Positions 62,668 to 64,000 of a stretch of DNA of 64,000 nucleotides are shown here, one piece after another. The DNA is from Flagellimonas beolgyonensis (lineage in GTDB: Bacteria > Bacteroidota > Bacteroidia > Flavobacteriales > Flavobacteriaceae): positions 248,001 to 312,000 of the forward strand of contig NZ_RZMY01000006.1 of assembly GCF_003992615.1 (NCBI RefSeq), read 5' to 3'. Position 1 is the first letter of the stretch, and each line of letters begins with the position of its first letter. The position numbers were made by a program, and so were the translations under genes. Under the pieces are notes generated by a model that ran no database searches, was not told the DNA's origin, and saw only the letters and a program-made list of their open reading frames with translations.

Positions 62668-62934
62668 TTAGCCGGTAGGGTCCGGCAGTTGGTTCAATTC
62701 GTCCAATTCTCCCAATTGGGTTAGTATCTCGAATGTTTTTTTTGCTTCTTCTTCATCAACCACGCTAATGGCCGCGCCCACATGGACCATCACATAATCA
62801 TCCACCTTTGCTTCCGGCACCAAGGCCAGGCTCACGTCTTTCTTTACACCTCCAAAAGAAACTTTTCCCACTCGAAAGGTTTCATCCAAAGTAGCCGTTA
62901 TTTCCAATAGTTTTCCGGGTATTGCCAAACACAT
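62668..62934 (-). CDS. hypC: Hydrogenase maturation chaperone HypC
   Basis: The protein has 88 aa starting MCLAIPGKLLEI, whose N-terminal Cys2 is the residue used to bind the Fe(CN)2CO precursor with HypD. HypC also contacts the large subunit of [NiFe] hydrogenase. It is 12 bp after hypB. Confidence 0.96.
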   Translation of the reverse strand: MCLAIPGKLLEITATLDETFRVGKVSFGGVKKDVSLALVPEAKVDDYVMVHVGAAISVVDEEEAKKTFEILTQLGELDELNQLPDPTG

Positions 62935-62946
62935 GATTTTGCTTTT

Positions 62947-63837
62947 TTAATGATTTTCGGATGTCACTTGTACTTGCTGTTCCAGCCAATCGTACCATTG
63001 TTCCATACCCGTTCCCTTGGTAGCGGATACTTCAAAGAATTTGAGGTTTGGGTTTACCTGCAGGGCATTATTTCTAAGCGTTTCTACATTGGTATCCAAA
63101 TATGGCGCAAGATCAATTTTATTGATGATGCAGATATCCGAAGTATGGAACATATCCGGATACTTTATGGGCTTGTCGTCACCCTCAGTGGTACTAACGA
63201 TAACCACCCGTTTATGCTCGCCCAAATTGAACATGGACGGGCACACCAGGTTGCCCACGTTTTCAATCATCAAAACCGAATTGTTTTGAATGTGCAACTT
63301 TTTTACGGCATCATGGATCATATCGCTTTCCAAGTGGCATCCTTTTCCTGTATTGATTTGGATAACGGGCACATTAAGGGCTGCTATCCGATTGGCATCG
63401 TTCAATGTCTGTTGATCGCCCTCGATCACATAAAACGGAATTTTGTCCTTAAGGTCCTTCAAGGTGCGTTCCAAAAGGGATGTCTTACCTGAACCCGGTG
63501 AGCTTACCAGGTTTAGGGCAAAAACGTCCTTGGCATCAAAATACCCCCTGTTCCTGGCTGCCATGATCTCATTTTGTTGCAAAATGTCACGTTCCACTTC
63601 CAGCACCGTTTTATGGCTATGGCTGTGGTCGTGTTCGTGATGATGATGATGGTGGCCGTCATGGCTATGGGCATGGTGATGGTGATGATGTCCCTCATGA
63701 TCATGGTGGTGATCGTCATGACTGTGATTGTGACCATGTGAGTGGATATGATCGCCGTGTTGGTGTTTCTTTCCGGTATTGGGCATTACAATCTTAGCCC
63801 CGCCTTCTTCGCTTCCGCATCCGCAAGTACCGCACAT
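62947..63837 (-). CDS. hypB: Hydrogenase nickel-incorporation GTPase HypB
   Basis: The protein has 296 aa. The N-terminal CGTCGCG (Cys 2, 5, 7) is a high-affinity nickel site. Residues 25-75 contain 30 His, a nickel-storage stretch. The GTPase has Walker A SSPGSGKTS (about 112-120), the ENVGNLVCPSMFNLG segment and NKID. It delivers Ni to [NiFe] hydrogenase with HypA, which lies just upstream. Confidence 0.97.
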   Translation of the reverse strand: MCGTCGCGSEEGGAKIVMPNTGKKHQHGDHIHSHGHNHSHDDHHHDHEGHHHHHHAHSHDGHHHHHHEHDHSHSHKTVLEVERDILQQNEIMAARNRGYFDAKDVFALNLVSSPGSGKTSLLERTLKDLKDKIPFYVIEGDQQTLNDANRIAALNVPVIQINTGKGCHLESDMIHDAVKKLHIQNNSVLMIENVGNLVCPSMFNLGEHKRVVIVSTTEGDDKPIKYPDMFHTSDICIINKIDLAPYLDTNVETLRNNALQVNPNLKFFEVSATKGTGMEQWYDWLEQQVQVTSENH

Positions 63838-63855
63838 AGGTTTTGGTTTTATGTT

Positions 63856-64000
63856 TTATATGACTTCCAGGGCTTTTACCCTCAGTTCCTTTCCTTGTAG
63901 AATCCCTTTAAGATTACTACCACAATGAGTGCAGGAATCATAAAAATGTTGGACCTCAAAAACGGTATCGCAGTCTGCACAAAGGGCCAATCCTTTCTTT
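63856..64000 (-). CDS. hypA: Hydrogenase nickel chaperone HypA, C-terminal part
   Basis: Partial: only the last 47 codons are in the window, ending at the stop 63856-63858. The visible part has the zinc-binding CADC...CTHC pair and the ending GKELRVKALEVI of HypA. It would be the first gene here in hypA-hypB-hypC-aat-like-TPR; the [NiFe] hydrogenase subunits are likely beyond the window edge. Confidence 0.92.
   Translation of the reverse strand, partial: KKGLALCADCDTVFEVQHFYDSCTHCGSNLKGILQGKELRVKALEVI

Noticed and set aside
63600..63760. CAT/CAC-rich repeat tract that looks like a simple repeat
   Set aside because: Read on the minus strand it encodes the His-rich nickel-storage stretch of HypB; the periodicity is protein-driven.
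1..64000. CRISPR array, tRNA, rRNA, insertion sequence, prophage or biosynthetic cluster
   Set aside because: No regularly spaced repeats, cloverleaf genes, transposase or integrase frames, terminal inverted repeats or modular synthases were seen on reading both strands.

Overview
The window looks like the chromosome of a marine-type member of the Bacteroidetes, most likely Flavobacteriaceae (inference). The reasons are promoter -7 elements of the TAnnTTTG type with no sigma70 -10 box, lipoproteins and beta-barrels with Bacteroidetes-like signal peptides, a BatA/MoxR/DUF58/DUF4159 locus, large tandem-domain universal stress proteins, and an Asp/Glu racemase, DeoC and DeoD typical of the group. 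Coding density is high. No rRNA, tRNA, CRISPR array, insertion sequence or phage gene was seen.

Layout: (1) 1-5.1 kb: YceI and porin genes on the minus strand, divergent from pyruvate phosphate dikinase. (2) 5.2-9.7 kb: CDF metal transporter, lipoprotein esterase, a Cys-rich C_GCAxxG_C_C protein and two small membrane proteins. (3) 9.7-21 kb, minus strand: tldD, tldE, then the aerotolerance-type operon DUF4159-moxR-(AT-rich orphan)-DUF58-batA-like-DUF4175-like-membrane protein. (4) 21.4-25.7 kb: racemase, zinc alcohol dehydrogenase, cardiolipin synthase, D-lactate dehydrogenase. (5) 25.7-39.7 kb: a stress island with Hsp20, coiled-coil proteins, five UspA genes, a PAS histidine kinase with a receiver-Crp/Fnr fusion regulator, a TerB-like protein, an HlyD/FtsX/LolD-type exporter and CbpA/CbpM. 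(6) 39.8-48.3 kb: upp, an Mla-type operon carrying an ATP-cone nuclease and a beta-CASP hydrolase, deoC and deoD. (7) 48.3-57.7 kb: class II ribonucleotide reductase operon, DUF302, FtsH, Xth and a VIT-family transporter. (8) 58-60.1 kb: an SQR-DsrC/TusE-DsrE sulfur operon. (9) 60.2-64 kb: hydrogenase maturation genes hypA, hypB and hypC with an Aat-like gene and a TPR gene.

Main discovery: at least 15 intergenic copies of an FNR-type palindrome TGAYNNNNRTCA, plus two one-mismatch copies. Most have their centre exactly 33 bp upstream of the centre of a TAnnTTTG-like -7 element, the geometry of a class II Crp/Fnr activator bound at -41.5. They precede ppdK, the YceI/porin pair, four transcription units of usp genes, a coiled-coil/Hsp20 unit, cbpA, the Mla operon, a TerB gene, the exporter, the class II RNR operon, DUF302, ftsH and the sulfur operon. 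The only Crp/Fnr-family protein in the window is the receiver-Crp fusion at 31295-32344, co-transcribed with a PAS kinase. It is the obvious candidate regulator. It lacks the N-terminal Fe-S cysteines of FNR, so the signal probably enters through the kinase. The genes look like a low-oxygen survival programme: oxygen-independent dNTP synthesis, PEP/pyruvate metabolism, sulfide oxidation, stress proteins and envelope lipid transport. A second palindrome, GTAACNNNNGTTAC, lies upstream of the FNR box in two of these promoters.
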